DNA of 64,000 bases from Trifolium pratense. Taxonomy: Eukaryota > Streptophyta > Magnoliopsida > Fabales > Fabaceae. The stretch lies in the NCBI RefSeq assembly GCF_020283565.1, contig NC_060059.1, positions 14,267,501 to 14,331,500 on the forward strand. The letters run 5' to 3'. Under the pieces are notes generated by a model. It saw nothing but the letters and a program-made list of their open reading frames with translations, was not told the origin of the DNA and made no database searches. A program made the position numbers and the translations under genes. Of the stretch, positions 43,362 through 53,430 are shown piece by piece (position 1 is the stretch's first letter; each line of letters starts with the position of its first letter).

Positions 43362-46300
43362 TCATATACTTTGAAGGCAGTAAAGAGGATTAGCACACCA
43401 GTTATAATATAGATGATCTGCTCTACGGCCTGCTCTACCACTAAACCAAAGCCACGAGATGAATTTAATGGATTCAACCAACGCAGAATAGTTCGCCGTC
43501 TCTCCTCTGAACAAAATATTATTCCTCATGCGCCAAATACACCAAGTTGTGGCTAACCAAATCAAGTGCCTAACTTTCATTCCCTTCTTCACTTTAACTA
43601 AGGATCCAAACCTCAAAAAATGTATCCAGCCCCCTTCTTGATGATTGTAATCAAAACCCAACCACAAAAAAATTTGCCTCCATACTTCATAGATTTTATG
43701 ACAGCTAAAAAAAACATGGTTGCAGTCTTCCACTACTTGAAAACAGAAAACGCAAGATAAATCATGAGAATTGGTTAAAATACCTTTAGATGCTAGGGCT
43801 GCACGGGTAGGAAGTTTCTCAAGAAGCAAGCGCCAACCAAAGACTCCTACTTTTGACGGAACATCATTCTTCCATAATTTGCGCAAAGCATAAGTTAAAT
43901 CTGATGCTAAATGGATCGGAGCCGACCGGGAGTGCAAGAAAATATAGGCAGATTTGACACTAAAAATACCTGAACCAGTCAATGTCCAACGCCATCTATC
44001 TACCCGATCCAAATGCAAATTCAGACCAAACAAAAGTTGCTCAAGAGCAGCCTTCTCTGCACCTTCCTCTTGAGATAAAGTTTCCAGCCAATCTGAATTC
44101 CAAAGTATCACACAGCTGCTTGCTTGAATTAAACTAGAAACCAAGCGATCTTTATGTAGCTCCTTTTCAAATAAAAGTGGAAAAGAATCCCGTAAAGGAG
44201 CATCACCAAACCATTTCTCTTTCCAAAAACATATAGAATCACCCTTGCCCAAAATGCTACTGACATTTAAAGGGAACCAATAATCATCAGCCCTCCCTCC
44301 TACTCCCGCCACATCTCTCCACCAAATCGAGTCCTTATTGCTAGTTACTACAGCTTCCCAACTAAGAAGTTTAGAAGACAGCGAACCATATCTATAGCAC
44401 AGCAAATCAAACCATAAAGCATTCTTCTCATTTAAACATCGCCATTTCCATTTACATAATAGTGCCATATTAAACAACTCCAAATCTTTGACACCAAGAC
44501 CACCCTTATCTTTTGGTAAGCAAACTTGTTCCCACTTAATCCAACAAAGTTTTTTATCCTCCAATCCTCCCCCCCAAAGAAAATTCCTTTGAATCCTCAC
44601 CAATTTATTAATAATGCACCGAGGAGCCTTGTAAAAGGAGAAGAAGTATAACGGAAGGCTTGACAACACAGAATTAATTAAAGTAATTCTACCTCCAATC
44701 GAGAGATTACGACCACTCCAACTTGATAGTCTCTTTGTCAATGAATCAACAATCGGTTGCCAAGTGTCTTGTCTCCTCGGGTTTGCACCTACCGGAATGC
44801 CCAAAAATTTGAAAGGAATGGAATCGAAGCTACACGAAAGGAAGCTTGCAGCTGCAGCAAGAAAGTTCGCATCCACATTAATACCATACATCTTGCTTTT
44901 AACAAAGTTAATCTTCAAGCCTGACACTAACTCAAAACCTCTCAGAATAGTTTTGATTGTCCGAACATTATCCCACGAAGCTTCTCCCAATAAAACAGTG
45001 TCTTCAGCAAACTGTAAAATCTGAAAACGAATTGAATCGTTCACTTTGTATCCAACAAACTTTCCAATATCCACTGCCTTGTTAACCATTCCAGTTAAAC
45101 CTTCTGCTGCTATCAGAAAAAGAAACGGAGATAGAGGATCGCCCTGTCTAAGTCCCTTTCCAACTTTAAAATCCCCCGTTGGGCTGCCATTAACCAAGAC
45201 TGACATTGAACTGTTGAATATGCAAGCTTTCATCCAACGCATCCATTTCCCGGCGAACCCCATTTTCACCATCAAACGATCCAAATAGTTCCAACTAACA
45301 GTATCGTAGGCTCGCTCAAAGTCCACTTTGAACAACAAACAAGTGTCTTTTCTCCTTTTAGCTAAATCAATAACTTCATTCAGAACCACTACACCGTCGA
45401 GAATCTGTCTTCCAGATAAAAAAGCCGACTGACACGTAGAAATTAACTTAACCAAAACACTCTTCAACCTGGATGCCAACAATTTGGATAAAATTTTATA
45501 TAACATACCAATCAAACATATCGGGCGATAGTCGGATAATTGTTGAGGGTGATCCTTCTTAGGAATAAGAGTCAAAAAAGACGCCGTTATTGCTTTCGGT
45601 AAAACTGCATTATCGTGAAATTCATTCAAAAAAGCCATAACATCGCCTTTCACCGTCGACCAACATTCCTTTAGGAAATTAAAATTGAAACCATCCGGAC
45701 CGGGGCTTTTATTTCCATCACAACTCCAAACTACCTCCTTGACCTCTTCCTCCTCAAAGGGCTGAAGTAAAAAATCATTGTCTTCCCCCGATAACTCTTT
45801 GAAATTAATGTCATGTACAAAAGGTCTATTTTCCCAAACTTCAGAAAAGTTCACAGCAAAATGATTTTTAACTTCCAATTTGATATTTTCCACACCTTTG
45901 ATCCACTCATCTCCTTTTCTCAGCATCACCAATTGGTTTCTTCTTTGTCTACTCTTGATACTAGCATGGAAGAAGCGAGTATTGGAGTCACCTTCACTCA
46001 CCCATTTAGATCTTGATTTCTGCTTAATCAAACTTTCTTTGAAATGTAATTGATCCCAAAACTTTTTATTAATACCACTTTTGTCAACCAACATCGAGTT
46101 CACTCCATCAGCAGCCGCCAACCCCTCTGCCTCATTCAATTCCTTCACCGTGTTTTCAATATTCAAATCAAGAATACCAAACACCTCCCTATTCCACCCT
46201 CGCAGTTCCTCTTTCAAACGTTTCAATTTTTCCTTAATAACAAACGCTTTCTTCCCTGTAATGTTCAAACTGTCCCACGTTTTTGCAACAAACGGACTAA

Positions 46301-47060
46301 ACTCAGGATGCTTTAACCAACAATTGTTGACCTTAAAAGGTTTAGGGCCCCAATTAAGGTTAGAACAAAGTAACCAAACCGGACAATGATCTGAAATATC
46401 GCGATCACCAATCCATTGACCCGATACTTCTTCTTTAACAATGAAGTTGTCTGACAGTAAAAAACGATCCAAGCGGCTCATCGCTTTTCCATCTGCACTA
46501 AACCATGAAAACTTCTTTCCAATTACTGGGATGTCAACAAGCTCCATCATTTCTACAAATTGACAGAATTTAGCCCGTTCATTATGTCTACCTGATGCGC
46601 TGCTACCTTTCCTTTCTCCCTCCTTCAACACAACATTGAAATCACCTCCGATGCACCAATCACCTTGGTCATTTTTAAGCTTAACTTCCAATAAGTCTTG
46701 CCACAACTTTCTTTTACCTGATAAGTTACAGGGTGAATAGACATCTACCAAATAAAGGATTCCCTCCCTCCATTCCACACACAGCCCCAAAAAACCAACA
46801 CCAGAGAAGCAAAATTTGACCGTAAATAATCCTTTATTCCACATAATCAACAAACCCCCTGATAACCCGTCAGACGCTTTTGCTACCCACTCAACATCCT
46901 TATGACCCCACAGGTTATGGATCATAAAATCATCAAAATTGGCTCTTTTAGTTTCTTGTAACAAGCATATATCAAACTTACCTGAGACAAGAAACTGGTT
47001 GAGTCTTCTTTGCTTAGCACTGCTGCCCCACCCACGTAAATTGAGAGACACAATCTTCAT
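43362..47060 (-). CDS. LINE ORF2: endonuclease-reverse transcriptase, with an altered RT active site
   Basis: 1232 residues, uninterrupted. An apurinic-type endonuclease covers 1-235 (MKIVSLNLRGWGSS; LLQETK; GGDFNVV; SDHCPVW). The reverse transcriptase runs from about 470 to 740 (SPGPDGFNF, YRPICLIGMLYKILSKLLA, KVDFERAYDTVSW, GLRQGDPLSP). A zinc-binding zf-RVT domain is near 1090-1175 (CVFCFQVVEDCNHVFFSC). No RNase H follows. The catalytic FADD is FAED here (Glu at about residue 686, codon gaa on the minus strand, plus 45003-45005). The replaced aspartate binds catalytic metal in known RTs, so this enzyme is probably inactive or weak although the frame is open. Confidence 0.93.
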   Translation of the reverse strand: MKIVSLNLRGWGSSAKQRRLNQFLVSGKFDICLLQETKRANFDDFMIHNLWGHKDVEWVAKASDGLSGGLLIMWNKGLFTVKFCFSGVGFLGLCVEWREGILYLVDVYSPCNLSGKRKLWQDLLEVKLKNDQGDWCIGGDFNVVLKEGERKGSSASGRHNERAKFCQFVEMMELVDIPVIGKKFSWFSADGKAMSRLDRFLLSDNFIVKEEVSGQWIGDRDISDHCPVWLLCSNLNWGPKPFKVNNCWLKHPEFSPFVAKTWDSLNITGKKAFVIKEKLKRLKEELRGWNREVFGILDLNIENTVKELNEAEGLAAADGVNSMLVDKSGINKKFWDQLHFKESLIKQKSRSKWVSEGDSNTRFFHASIKSRQRRNQLVMLRKGDEWIKGVENIKLEVKNHFAVNFSEVWENRPFVHDINFKELSGEDNDFLLQPFEEEEVKEVVWSCDGNKSPGPDGFNFNFLKECWSTVKGDVMAFLNEFHDNAVLPKAITASFLTLIPKKDHPQQLSDYRPICLIGMLYKILSKLLASRLKSVLVKLISTCQSAFLSGRQILDGVVVLNEVIDLAKRRKDTCLLFKVDFERAYDTVSWNYLDRLMVKMGFAGKWMRWMKACIFNSSMSVLVNGSPTGDFKVGKGLRQGDPLSPFLFLIAAEGLTGMVNKAVDIGKFVGYKVNDSIRFQILQFAEDTVLLGEASWDNVRTIKTILRGFELVSGLKINFVKSKMYGINVDANFLAAAASFLSCSFDSIPFKFLGIPVGANPRRQDTWQPIVDSLTKRLSSWSGRNLSIGGRITLINSVLSSLPLYFFSFYKAPRCIINKLVRIQRNFLWGGGLEDKKLCWIKWEQVCLPKDKGGLGVKDLELFNMALLCKWKWRCLNEKNALWFDLLCYRYGSLSSKLLSWEAVVTSNKDSIWWRDVAGVGGRADDYWFPLNVSSILGKGDSICFWKEKWFGDAPLRDSFPLLFEKELHKDRLVSSLIQASSCVILWNSDWLETLSQEEGAEKAALEQLLFGLNLHLDRVDRWRWTLTGSGIFSVKSAYIFLHSRSAPIHLASDLTYALRKLWKNDVPSKVGVFGWRLLLEKLPTRAALASKGILTNSHDLSCVFCFQVVEDCNHVFFSCHKIYEVWRQIFLWLGFDYNHQEGGWIHFLRFGSLVKVKKGMKVRHLIWLATTWCIWRMRNNILFRGETANYSALVESIKFISWLWFSGRAGRRADHLYYNWCANPLYCLQSI

Positions 47061-48013
47061 GTGAAAACTTGATTGTTTTGCTCCCTCAACCTTCTTGCTT
47101 CCCTAACACTTTCCTCATTGGCTTTTAATCTCTCTACGTAAACAGCATCCTCTTCATCTCCTCCAACTCCCAATTCCTGGACCCCCTTCCACACTTTACC
47201 ATTAACTTCCATTTCATGTTTATTCCAAAATTGTTGATTGCAATTTCTGATATCCACCGAATTCAAAGAGCTACAACAAAGAACAGTGCCAGCCGACGAT
47301 AAAGGATTGTCCTTGGTTTTCACCACTTTGAACTTCCCCACCGGATTCCGTGAACACACCTCCATCGATGGAGAAACAGTCGGCAACGGTGAAGAGTTGT
47401 TGACACCGTGAGAGATCGAGCGTCGCACCGACGGAATTGAAGGGATATGACACGTGCGTGCTGCGGCGTTTGACCGTGAGTTGCATTGATTGCGAACAAG
47501 AGGATTTGCGTGAGCAGATACTGATGAATCCTTTCTTACATTAGAGGGTTTGGGCCCAAGCTTAGTGCCTCTATGAGAAACACTGCTAATACCACCCCCT
47601 TCTTGTTCACCCTTTCCTCCTCTACAACCCCCATGAGAGTTAATTGAATTAATTGAATTGGGCTTTCTACCCATTCCATCCATACTTTTAGGTGCACCCC
47701 CTCCTTGCCCCGTTTTACCTCCTTTAATAAGACCAGACTTGGGCTTTTGGGCCAGCTTATCCAAATCTGAACTTCTTTTATTCTCCCCTCTTACTTCACT
47801 ATTCCTACGTGGACAATCACATAAAGAGTCACATGAATCTTTAGATATATCCACAACATTGTGTACTTCCAAATCAACAACAGCTAGCTCCTTTAATTCC
47901 TCCCTCATAATCTCCCCATCCTTTGAATTTGAATAATTCAAATTCTTTACATAATTAAGATTGTTTGATGATTCCATTGAAGAGAAACACTTGCTAGCTT
48001 TAGGCACACACAT
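47057..48013 (-). pseudogene. LINE ORF1, C-terminal part
   Basis: 318 residues in one frame, Ser/Gly/Asn-rich with basic patches, ending four bases into ORF2 (ATGA overlap). The ATG at 48013 is unlikely to be original: the frame continues the upstream ORF1 part after removal of a short insertion at about 48014-48098. ORF1 proteins bind the LINE RNA. Confidence 0.7.
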
Positions 48014-48098
48014 ACAAATAAAAATAAATTAAAATTGTCACATCAATTCCACTTTAACCATTTTATCTTTATTTTTTAATTTTTTTTTGTGAGTGTGC
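48014..48098. other. Small insertion that splits LINE ORF1
   Basis: The upstream frame ends ...INYMC-stop and the downstream frame starts MCVPKASK, so the codons for MC appear on both sides. Between them is an AT-rich block edged by taggcacac and gtgtgccta, which are inverted to each other. This looks like a mini-MITE of about 85-100 bp with a short target repeat (tatgtgt). The exact ends are uncertain. Confidence 0.5.
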
Positions 48099-48697
48099 CT
48101 AACACATATAATTTATGCTTGTGCCTATAGTAGACTTTCTCTCCATTGAAACCTCCTTCCCATTACTCTCTGGATCATTATTTCCAAAACTGTTAGCAGG
48201 TGAATTATTAGTATTAACACAATTAGTTAATGCTAATAAATGATGTCCCCCTACACCTCCTTCTCTCTCCGCCTCCACATCCTCCTCCCCCATCGCCGGA
48301 AAATCACCATCTTCATCCTCCGAACTACTGCCGAAATAATCCCTCCCCTCCTTAGTTTCTTTTGATGGAACTGCAATACGCATAGGTCCATGAGAGTCTT
48401 CGATAATTCTAAGTTGAAACAATTCATCGTTGACTTCAACAGATAGAAAATCATCGACCATCTTCAGACCCGGAGTACGTATCAAGATTCTTGCCACGTC
48501 CATGGTTAATTTCTTCGAAGTGCTATCATCTGCGTTCAAAAAAGTACCAAACGGATTGGCAATTAACGCGAAAAAAATGTCGTTCCAAGCATGAACGGGA
48601 ATTCCGTACACTCGCAACCATACCAATCTGTCAGTATCTATCTCCCTTGTACTCCAAGGACGAATTTCCTTGAACCACTGCTCTAGCCAATCCCATG
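48099..48697 (-). pseudogene. LINE ORF1, N-terminal part (5' truncated)
   Basis: The minus-strand frame from about 48697 reads WDWLEQWFKEIRPW, then RLVWLRVYGIPVHAW, DVARILIRTPG and an acidic Ser/Glu stretch. This is the DUF4283-type start of plant LINE ORF1. No start codon is present because the element is truncated. It ends at the small insertion. Confidence 0.75.
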
Positions 48698-50652
48698 TAT
48701 ATAATATTTATTTTATTTCAAAAAAAAAAAACGTCGCTTCTATTTTTTAGGTTTCAGAGTATTATGCAAAGTCTGTGTCTATTATGCTTAATTTTTTTTT
48801 GTCTATTATGCAAACATGTCTTTTATTGCTCTTATGAAAAATCCACATAAGAAATACTACTTTGTTATGTTAATATATCACCGTCAACAATACTAAGAAT
48901 TAATATACATGGAACAATGGATTTAATATAACAACTTTATAGATTTAATAAGTTTTAATTACATCGACACTTTACAATAATTTCACTTTTTTTATTCATT
49001 CACAATAGTTTCACTTATATTTTAACAATATAATTTATAACAAATATTTAAGTAATATATTTTAAATAAATTTCTATCTTGGTATAATATCAAACTTTAA
49101 TATCAAGAAAAAAATCTGTTTGGGAAAGAGGGTGTTTTCAAAATGGTATTATTTATATATAAAGAATTAATACAATGATTAAAAAAATACAATGAAAGAA
49201 TGTCAAGAAGCCCCCGTAATTTCTTGATGGTGAGCTTATGAAGCAATAATATGAGTAAATCAGCTATAAACAAATTTGAATTATTTGGTAAATCTAATAT
49301 GAGACAAAAGTCACTTATTTTCTTCCCTATTATGCATTAATGGGTTAAATTAGTTTTCTAAACAGGAATTGGCAAGTGTACTTCATCTCCTCTCCATTCT
49401 CAAGTTCTATCATGTTTCCAATGATTATTTCGGAAGCATTAGTCACAAATTCGGACAAGTTCATGCATTTCACACTAAATAAAGTGAATATGAGAAATTT
49501 ATTCCTTAAACTTAATTCGAGTTACATATTTTTAATAGTAAAAATATATGCATGCATAATTACTAATTAGAGATAATTAAATTATGGGTTACATTTTTTC
49601 TTTCTTCCTGATATACATCTAATTGTATATATATATTTTTTAAAAATATTTATATCTGTTTATCAAAAGTGGATTCTCTCAATTTCTTTTGGTTCCTCAA
49701 GTGTGTATATTTTCATCCTTAAATCCACATTTTTTTTTCTTCTCTCTTCTTCCAAATCAATGGTTGCAAATTTTTTTGACCATAACTTCATTTAATGTAT
49801 TGTGTTTAATATATGTTGTTTCGTTATTAATATAATTTTTTTTTGTCATAATTGATAATATTTTTACATTGAAATCGTATATGTCCTTAGTTTATTAGAA
49901 TAATTTTATTACACTAAATTTATACATGTATAATCTAAATTTTAAAATAAGCATCATTTCAAAACATAAGTGCCAAGTAATACTAACTCCGGTCGTAAGA
50001 CATCATTTAGTTTTTGTGAAAATTATTTAAAACTAATTTCCTAACGAAAATTTATTTTCGGTCCAATTAGGCAACATTGAGGTACCGTTTGACCCAGCTT
50101 ATTTCAGACTTTTTACTTAATATAAGGAGAAGTCGGGCCAAACAATATTTTTTAAAAGTACTTAATTAAAAAAGAAGCTTAATTTATATGGGTAAAATTA
50201 ACAAATAATGAGCTTTCAACAAATTTGAATTTGTATTACATCGATGTACTCTATCAGTTTGAATGAATGAATATTCTTTATTTTTAGTCAAAAAAAAAAA
50301 CAAAGTTGATATATGGAGCTTTTTTTCCCTAAAGCAGCTTCTCGGCATATGCTCTCTCTTCGATTCCCACTCACCCTGTTTAATTTATTTTATTTTATTT
50401 CTTCTAACTGTTTGGCACACAATCATCCATGTACCCACCAATTTAGAAAATTCTACCCGAACCAATGAAAGTCTCACACGTCCTACTACTAGCTCTCAAA
50501 TGTTGACCAAATTTCTACCCCAACCAACCAAAGGCTCACACGTCACACTAATACCACAAATGTAGACCAAAACAGTTTGACCAAATTTCTACCCCAACCA
50601 ACCAAAGGCTCTTTCACAAAGGGTGTCTATCCTATAAGATAATTTGTATTTT
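48698..50652. other. AT-rich spacer with dispersed repeat pieces
   Basis: 48700-48760 (atttattttatttc, A run, cgtcgcttctattttttagg) recurs at 52427-52485 and in part at 52750-52800. The block gaccaaatttctaccccaac is present twice (near 50505 and 50579). The ggtcgtaagacatc block near 49992 resembles 51320 and 51465. No gene is supported. Confidence 0.4.
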
Positions 50653-50661
50653 GCACCAATT

Positions 50662-50807
50662 TATTTTTCCACCACCGATTTAATGTGGTTCGGGCGGTTG
50701 ACATTAAGTGGTTACGGCCCCCTCTCGATCGCAGTTGCTGAGATCAAACCGCAGTCATCCATACTAAGTTCAATGCCAATCACCACTAAATTAACTAACG
50801 ATTGGTA
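50662..50807 (-). mobile_element. SINE, same family as 1340-1488
   Basis: Minus strand: ttagtggtgattggc (A-box region), gcggtttgatctcagcaact (B box region), then gccgtaaccacttaatgtc, parallel to the family body. The flanks gcaccaatt occur at 50653-50661 and 50808-50816, a 9-bp target duplication. Confidence 0.65.
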
Positions 50808-51284
50808 GCACCAATTCTTTTGTACATTGATATTTTGAAAATTCGTAGTATATATTGATACAGTTTAAATTTTATATTTCAAAATATTTCGGATTCTATA
50901 TTAACACAAAAAAATAATTTATTTTCTTATCTACATTTCTTTTTATGTTTCTTAAATATTAAAACAAATCCAATTTTATTAAAAATTTTACATAAAAAGA
51001 ATAATGCAAAAAAATATATTATAATTTTTTATTTTGTATACAAAATTAATTTCTTCAGTTGACATACTTCTTAAAAATATTTCACATAATACACCAAAAA
51101 AATAATCTCACGTGTGTTAAATAACTTAGAAGATATTTTAAATAAAATAATAATATTTTTAGAAATATTTTATCAAATTCAAAAATTATTTTGAAAGTAG
51201 CTTTTATATTAAAAAAATTGAAAATCCAAACAACTTTTATTTTAACTTTAAAGTTATACTTTTTAACTTTAAGCTAAAAGTAAC

Positions 51285-51560
51285 TTATAGGTTAAAAAAA
51301 AGCCCGGCCAAACGCAACCTGAATCTCCGCTCGACATCATTAGTTTTTGCGAAAATTGGTCTATGCATTCGGAGTCCGATCATTATAATTTTCATTCTCA
51401 GTTGCTTTTTAGTCCGATTAGGTAATATTGAACGGTCGGATTGATAAAATTTGAAATCCCCGGTCGACATCGTTAGTTTTTGCGAAAATTATTTAAAACT
51501 AGTATCCCGACAACGATATTATTAAAATTGGTCTATGCATTCGTAGTCCGACCATTAAAT
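51285..51560. repeat. Two direct copies of a tttttgcgaaaatt...gtctatgcattcg repeat
   Basis: The words cgacatc.ttagtttttgcg and aaattggtctatgcattcg appear twice here, and a third relative sits at about 49990-50070. They are probably pieces of one unknown dispersed element. Confidence 0.45.
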
Positions 51561-51724
51561 TTTTTATTCACAACATACAATGTATGTGGCGTGTTAAAAA
51601 AAATAATGTTAACAAATACCGTAAAATATTGGATACCGGTTAAACCAATTGCATCAAATTAAATGAGATAAGAAATACAAAATAATTATCTTTGTATATA
51701 ACGTCAAAAAGGGACCATGTATGA

Positions 51725-51800
51725 TTTGATTAGCTAGTCCAATTGGTCGTAAGGTGTATTTGGAGGGTGAGGTTGCGGGTTCAAACCCCTGGAAACACAA
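51725..51800 (+). mobile_element. tRNA-like SINE head
   Basis: An A-box-like tagctagtccaattgg (51731-51746) and a B box ggttcaaac (51778-51786) lie at tRNA-like spacing. The stems do not form a standard cloverleaf by eye. Confidence 0.4.
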
Positions 51801-51822
51801 TTTTTTCCATTTTTTGTTTCCA

Positions 51823-51930
51823 GAATTAGTGGCTCCGCTAACTCTTGCTACATTGTATGGAATTAGCGACTCCACTAACTCTTGCTACATTGTATGGAAT
51901 TAGCGGCTCCACTAACTCCTGCTACATTTT
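51823..51930. repeat. Three tandem copies of a 37-bp unit
   Basis: Each unit starts gaattagyggctccrctaac (51823, 51860, 51897), with one to three differences between units. Confidence 0.85.
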
Positions 51931-51959
51931 TTGTTTGCACATACCTCTAACTTTTACTA

Positions 51960-52800
51960 CCTTTTTGTTTCTTAAAAAAAATATAATATTAATTTTCGAT
52001 ACTTTTCCGATACATGTATCAGAGAGTATCAGTATCAAGTACGTATCGGACACGATACTTCGCCAATTTTGGAGTATCGAGGATTTACAGGTTATATGTG
52101 TGCATAAAGAGAGTATAAGCAAAGGAAAAAAAAAATTGGGACACTTGTCTGACACGTGTCGTACGAGTGTCCTACAAGTGTCGGACACCGGTCAAAGGAG
52201 TGTCAAAATTGAGTTTTCTTTGGACACCGGTCTGAGCTATTCGACACGTGTCGTAGGAGTGTCATACGAGTGTCGGACACCGACACGTATCGGACACCGC
52301 GACACGCCTAATCATAGAGGTGTTCGTGATTCGTAGCATATGTATAATACTTTGCCATTTTTGGAGTATTGGGACTTCACAACATGTATGTGGGGTGTTA
52401 AAAAAAATTAATGTTATTTTTGAAATATTTATTTTATTTCAAAAAAAAAACGTCAGCTTCTATTTTTTAGGTTTCAGAGTAAAAAAAAAAGTTAAATACC
52501 ATGATACTTTTCCGATACGCGTATCCGACATGTATCGGTTATATATTTTTTAAAAAATAATATTAATTGCCGATACTTTTCAAATACATGTATCGGCTCG
52601 CTACATTTGCATATACCTCTAACTTTTACTACCTTTTTGTTTCTTTCCAATTCTGTTCTTTCTTCCCAATTTTGTAACGTGAAAAGTATATTGTAACGTA
52701 TATATTGTACAAATTAAAACACTTTTATTGTATGAAATACTTGTTTTATTTTAAAAATATTTATTTTATTCCAAAGTAAAAAAACGTCACTTATATTTTT
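51960..52800. repeat. Repeat block with gtgtcggacac palindromes and duplicated ends
   Basis: Several copies of gtgtcggacaccg, gacacgtgtcgta and gatacttttccgatac words, many of them palindromic. Flanking words (cacatacctctaacttttac; cttctattttttaggtttc) occur two or three times. It looks like overlapping copies of one non-coding transposon. Confidence 0.5.
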
Positions 52801-53430
52801 TATGGATTAATAATTTCCTTAAAATAAATAATACTTTTTTTTCATTTTGTTATAGTATATATGATATGAACCAAATACACTACAAATACAATGAAATTGA
52901 ATTTAAAAAAGCAAATCTTCAGTTATATTAAGAACTGGAGGATATACACAACAAATTTACAAGATTGGGAACTGTAATATTTTTTTGTACTTGGTGGATC
53001 TATTCCTACTAAACAAAGTGCACGTCTGTGTACTATATGTGGGTTGAGTGAACAAAGTGCACGTCTGTGGACTATTGGATTACATCATTAGTTTACTTTA
53101 GGATTTTGCATTAGTACAAAAATATAAGACAAATACTCCTGGGTCATTTTAAAACAACAAGTACTAGCATTAGCATTAGGTGATTAGGTGACATTTGACA
53201 TGTACTCACACCAGCAGGAGCAGATTACATGGGGAGTGGATTTTTTACATAAAATCCCGTGTTTTAATCTCTACTAGAGTACTAGCATTAGCTTGTAATT
53301 CCAACACACCAAGATCCTGCTAATTAGGAGTACTTCCATTACCAAACCTCTCATTTTGTTATCTTCAACTTCTTTTATTTCACATTCCACACTTGCTTCC
53401 TGCAACAGAAACAAAACATCACCATCCACA

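Larger units (their letters stand above)
42891..48697 (-). mobile_element. LINE (L1-like, non-LTR retrotransposon), nearly full length
   Basis: The poly-A tail appears as a T run at about 42891-42906. Reading leftward on the minus strand, ORF1 (broken) is followed by ORF2, overlapping by ATGA (47057-47060). The 3'UTR is 42907-43361. The sequence stops being LINE-like at about 48697, inside the start of ORF1, so the copy is slightly 5'-truncated. I could not find the target duplication. Confidence 0.88.
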
